Source: an uncultured Micrococcales bacterium (GTDB lineage: Bacteria; Actinomycetota; Actinomycetes; S36-B12; GCA-2699445). Taken from it: a DNA stretch of 7,572 nucleotides. Location: the NCBI GenBank assembly GCA_903915555.1, contig CAIWTL010000233.1, forward strand, positions 1 to 7,572, in the 5' to 3' direction. Shown here in pieces: positions 5,312 to 7,572 of the stretch. A program made the translations under genes and the position numbers. The first letter of the stretch is position 1, and each line of letters starts with the position of its first letter. The notes below the pieces were generated by a model. That model saw only the letters and a list, made by a program, of their open reading frames with translations, ran no database searches and had not been told where the DNA came from.

Positions 5312-7354
5312 TCAGGGATGGACGCGCACGATGTGGGCCACGTGCTGCTGGGGATCGAGCCGCACGTACACCTGCTGGTGCCACTCCCACTCCGCGCCGG
5401 TGATCTCGTCGGTCACGTACAGGGCGTCGTGCCAGTCGCGTCCCAGCGCGGGCATGTCCAGCCACACCGAGGTCTCCCGAACCGCGTGGGGATCGAGGGT
5501 GCAGATCGTGATGACGAGGTCGTCGCCGTCCTTCTTGGAGAAGGCGATGACGCTGTCGTCGTCGACGTGGTGGAAACGCAGGTTCCGCAGTTGTTGCAGT
5601 GCCCGGTGGTCGCGTCGGATCTGGTTGAGGCGGGTGATGAACGGGATCAGGGTGTGTCCGTGCGCTGCCGCCGCGGCCCAGTCCCGTGGCCGGTACTGGT
5701 ACTTCTCGCTGTCGAGGTACTCCTCGCTGCCCGGCCGTACCGCCACATGCTCGAACAGTTCATAGCCGGCGTAGACGCCCCACGTCGGCGACAGCATGGA
5801 TCCGAGTACCGCCCGGATGGCGAAAGCCGCCGGGCCACCGTCCTGCAGGAAGCCGTGCAGGATGTCGGGGGTGTTGACGAAGAAGTTGGGGCGCATGTAG
5901 TTCGAGGCCGGACCGGCGAGTTCCTGCAGGTACTCCACCAGTTCCCACTTGGCCGTGCGCCAGGTGAAGTAGGTGTAGGACTGCTGGAATCCCACGCTGC
6001 CCAGCGCCCGCATCATCGGAGGACGGGTGAACGCCTCGGCGAGGAACAGGACGTCGGGATCGGTCCCGTTGATGTCGCCGATCAGCCGGTCCCACACCCA
6101 CAGCGGCTTGGTATGGGGGTTGTCGACACGGAAGATGCGCACGCCCTGCGCCATCCAGTGGCGAACCACCCGGACGATCTCCTCGTAGATGCCGTCGGGA
6201 TCGTTGTCGAAGTTGATGGGGTAGATGTCCTGGTACTTCTTCGGCGGGTTCTCGGCGTACGCGACGGTGCCGTCAGCCCGTGTCGTGAACCACTCCGGAT
6301 GTTCGACGACCCACGGGTGATCGGGGGCTGCCTGCAGGGCGAGGTCCAGCGCGACCTCGAGGTCGGAGTCGCGCGCCGCTTCGACGAATTGCCGGAAGTC
6401 GGCGAGGGTCCCGAGGTCGGGGTGGACGGCATCGTGTCCGCCTTCCGCCGAGCCGATGGCCCAGGGGGAGCCGGGGTCGTCTGGTCCCGGCTCGAGGGTG
6501 TTGTTGCGACCCTTCCGGTTCACGCGCCCGATGGGGTGGATCGGGGGCAGGTAGACGACGTCGAAACCCATCTCGGCGATCGCGGGAAGGCGCTGCGCCG
6601 CCGAGGCGAACGTCCCCGACCGGGGCGGGTCGTAGCGGGAGCCCTCGCTGCGGGGGAACATCTCGTACCAGGACCCGTAGAGCGCGCGGGTGCGCTCCAC
6701 GCGCACCGGCCAACCGCGCGACTCCGCCGGGAAGTCCCGCAGCGGATGCTCCGTGAGCAGTTCGGTGACGTCGGGCGCGAGCGCCACGGCCAATCGAGCT
6801 TCGCCGGGGCGACGGGTGTCCCGCAGCGCCTCGGCGCTCGAGTGCAGCAACTCCCGGGCATGCCGGGCGTCCTTGGGCAGGTCGTCGGCGACACGCTCGA
6901 GGACCCGGGCCCCCTCTTCCAGTTCCAGGTCGACGTCGACGCCGGCCGGGACCTTCACGGTCGCGCGGTGCCGCCAGGTGTCGGCGGGGTCGTGCCAGGC
7001 CCGGATGGTGAAGGTCCAGTCGCCCTCGATCGTGAACCGGAACGAGCCCTCCCAGCGGTCCAGACCGCCGCCCACCGGGTGCAGCCGGACGCGATGTTCC
7101 TCCCCGTCCGGATCAACAAGGACCACTTCCGCGCCCAGAGCATCATGGCCCTCACGGAAGATCGTGGCCGCGAAGGGCAGGATCTCGCCCACGGTGGCCT
7201 TCGCCGGGCGGCGCCCGGACTCCACGGCCGGTTCGACGTCGCAGATCCCGAACCGCCCCGTCAGGGTCGGGGGTGGGATGAGTCCTCCGGGACGGCCGAG
7301 ACCGTCCGGCCCGGGGTAGCCGTCCGGCGGCAGTTCGACATCGGTGTCCGTCAT
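5312..7354 (-). CDS. glgE: Alpha-1,4-glucan:maltose-1-phosphate maltosyltransferase GlgE (GH13_3)
   Basis: A complete 680-aa enzyme that transfers maltosyl from alpha-maltose-1-phosphate to the non-reducing end of alpha-1,4-glucan, releasing phosphate, in the cytoplasm. The first 30 residues are Pro/Gly-rich. Next come an N-terminal beta-domain (about 30-140, RFGICDVEPAVESGRRPAKATVGE), a helical insert (about 145-210) and the GH13 barrel from about 220 (LYGSWYEMFPRS). The barrel holds the family blocks VVYLPPIHPIG(R), KYQDIYPINF, FRVDNPHTKP with nucleophile Asp411, FLAEAFTRP with acid/base Glu440, and FFVNTPDIL with Asp497. All three sit exactly 17 residues later than D394/E423/D480 of Streptomyces coelicolor GlgE. 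A beta C-terminal domain (about 590-680) completes it. The open frame extends to 7480, but ATG 7354 (MTDTDVELPPDG) is preferred because the upstream residues are Arg-rich and not family-like, and because a TAGGCT hexamer precedes it. Maltose-1-phosphate suppliers are not in the window. In mycobacteria GlgE is essential because its substrate is toxic when it accumulates. Confidence 0.97.
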   Translation of the reverse strand: MTDTDVELPPDGYPGPDGLGRPGGLIPPPTLTGRFGICDVEPAVESGRRPAKATVGEILPFAATIFREGHDALGAEVVLVDPDGEEHRVRLHPVGGGLDRWEGSFRFTIEGDWTFTIRAWHDPADTWRHRATVKVPAGVDVDLELEEGARVLERVADDLPKDARHARELLHSSAEALRDTRRPGEARLAVALAPDVTELLTEHPLRDFPAESRGWPVRVERTRALYGSWYEMFPRSEGSRYDPPRSGTFASAAQRLPAIAEMGFDVVYLPPIHPIGRVNRKGRNNTLEPGPDDPGSPWAIGSAEGGHDAVHPDLGTLADFRQFVEAARDSDLEVALDLALQAAPDHPWVVEHPEWFTTRADGTVAYAENPPKKYQDIYPINFDNDPDGIYEEIVRVVRHWMAQGVRIFRVDNPHTKPLWVWDRLIGDINGTDPDVLFLAEAFTRPPMMRALGSVGFQQSYTYFTWRTAKWELVEYLQELAGPASNYMRPNFFVNTPDILHGFLQDGGPAAFAIRAVLGSMLSPTWGVYAGYELFEHVAVRPGSEEYLDSEKYQYRPRDWAAAAAHGHTLIPFITRLNQIRRDHRALQQLRNLRFHHVDDDSVIAFSKKDGDDLVITICTLDPHAVRETSVWLDMPALGRDWHDALYVTDEITGAEWEWHQQVYVRLDPQQHVAHIVRVHP

Positions 7355-7361
7355 CGCCTGG

Positions 7362-7367
7362 AGCCTA
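7362..7367 (-). promoter_or_regulatory. Probable -10 hexamer TAGGCT of a leaderless glgE transcript
   Basis: TAGGCT fits TANNNT and ends 7 bases before the ATG at 7354, the same geometry as TAGGTT before the SRPBCC gene. The CCAGG between them is too close to the ATG and too weak to be a good ribosome binding site. No clear -35 is visible. Confidence 0.5.
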
Positions 7368-7410
7368 GTGGTTCCGTGCCCCGGCTTCCTGCGGAAAGTC
7401 GGCCCGGGAC

Positions 7411-7427
7411 GTGCCGACCGGTGGCAC
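7411..7427. repeat. Inverted repeat upstream of the glgE promoter (operator candidate)
   Basis: GTGCC and GGCAC flank GACCGGT, giving an interrupted palindrome (6 of 8 positions pair about the centre) with a core ACCGGT. It lies about 57-73 bases upstream of the proposed glgE start, a possible activator site. It matches no operator I can name, and chance is not excluded. Confidence 0.25.
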
Positions 7428-7572
7428 CGACACCGACGCCGACTCCCAAGCCGGCGACGCATATCGTGACGGACGCCCATCGGGGCCCAGTCGTGGTGTG
7501 TGAGCCCACGGTGGTGGTCGCGTGACGGGTCAAGGCCAAGAACCGATCCAGTGCCGGATCGGCGGCACGGGC
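7428..7572. other. Unassigned region at the right edge with two overlapping inverted repeats
   Basis: No recognisable gene is seen. CCGATCC (7543-7549) pairs perfectly with GGATCGG (7556-7562), and GTGCCG (7551-7556) pairs with CGGCAC (7563-7568); the two hairpins share bases and exclude each other. A GTG at 7522 opens a plus-strand frame that runs off the edge after 17 codons (VTGQGQEPIQCRIGG...). It overlaps by the usual GTGA the end of a 49-residue plus-strand frame from GTG 7376 that contains APTPTPTPKPAT. Neither frame has a ribosome binding site or a recognisable family, so neither is called as a gene. Confidence 0.3.

Noticed and set aside
4127..7525. A 1132-codon open frame on the plus strand, antisense to glgE and the N-terminal part of glgB
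   Set aside because: It is exactly in codon register with both minus-strand genes, so a stop could appear only opposite TTA, CTA or TCA codons, which are rare at this GC content. Its translation is rich in Val, Arg, Gly and Asp without recognisable domains, and it crosses the terminator and repeat region. It is a compositional shadow.
7376..7525. A 49-residue plus-strand frame with a PTPTPTPKPA stretch, upstream of glgE
   Set aside because: The Pro-Thr run comes from a short ACCGAC/GCCGAC repeat; there is no ribosome binding site, the start would lie within the glgE promoter region, and nothing in it resembles a signal peptide or domain.
1..7572. Search for mobile elements, tRNA or rRNA genes, CRISPR arrays, toxin-antitoxin or defence genes
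   Set aside because: No transposase or integrase motifs, no cloverleaf, no regularly spaced short repeats with unique spacers, and no defence-type domains were seen; the only tandem repeat is the two-copy element at 5191-5270.

Overview
The window comes from a high-GC actinobacterium. Three things point there: the strongly GC-biased third codon positions, a GlgE-GlgB gene pair, and a DsbA-like protein related to the mycothiol-dependent nitroreductase family, which is typical of mycothiol-producing Actinomycetota. Several genes also look leaderless, which is common in this phylum. Genus cannot be settled from the sequence. From memory, M. tuberculosis has a comparable order (thioredoxin-like Rv1324, then glgB Rv1326c and glgE Rv1327c), but here two other genes lie between the thioredoxin gene and glgB.

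Layout from left to right. (1) A short-chain dehydrogenase/reductase gene on the minus strand is cut by the left edge; two of its four catalytic tetrad positions are substituted. (2) Divergent from it, on the plus strand, is a thioredoxin-TPR protein of the CnoX/YbbN type. (3) Convergent with that, on the minus strand, is a DsbA-fold protein with a one-cysteine CPWT active site. (4) Divergent again, on the plus strand, is a 197-aa SRPBCC/START-like protein. (5) glgB, convergent with gene 4, and (6) glgE, upstream of glgB on the same strand, fill the right two thirds. About 200 bases upstream of glgE hold no gene I can name.

Functionally, GlgE transfers maltosyl units from alpha-maltose-1-phosphate to linear alpha-1,4-glucan and GlgB adds alpha-1,6 branches. 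Together they form the polymerising half of the GlgE route to glycogen or capsular glucan. The enzymes that supply maltose-1-phosphate (TreS/Pep2 or GlgC/GlgM) are not in the window. The thioredoxin-like and DsbA-like proteins suggest thiol redox or protein-quality functions, but no operon joins them to the glucan genes.

The control elements are the most distinctive part. Four genes (trx-TPR, SRPBCC, glgB, glgE) have a -10-like hexamer only 6 or 7 bases before the start codon and no good Shine-Dalgarno, as expected for leaderless mRNAs, whereas the SDR gene has a perfect AGGAGG. The 171-base glgE-glgB gap holds a hairpin terminator for glgE and a two-copy, roughly 41-base imperfect tandem repeat just upstream of the proposed glgB promoter. 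A nested inverted repeat covers both stop codons where the SRPBCC gene and glgB converge. I found no RNA gene, insertion sequence, CRISPR array or defence system; most of the coding content is ordinary chromosomal housekeeping.
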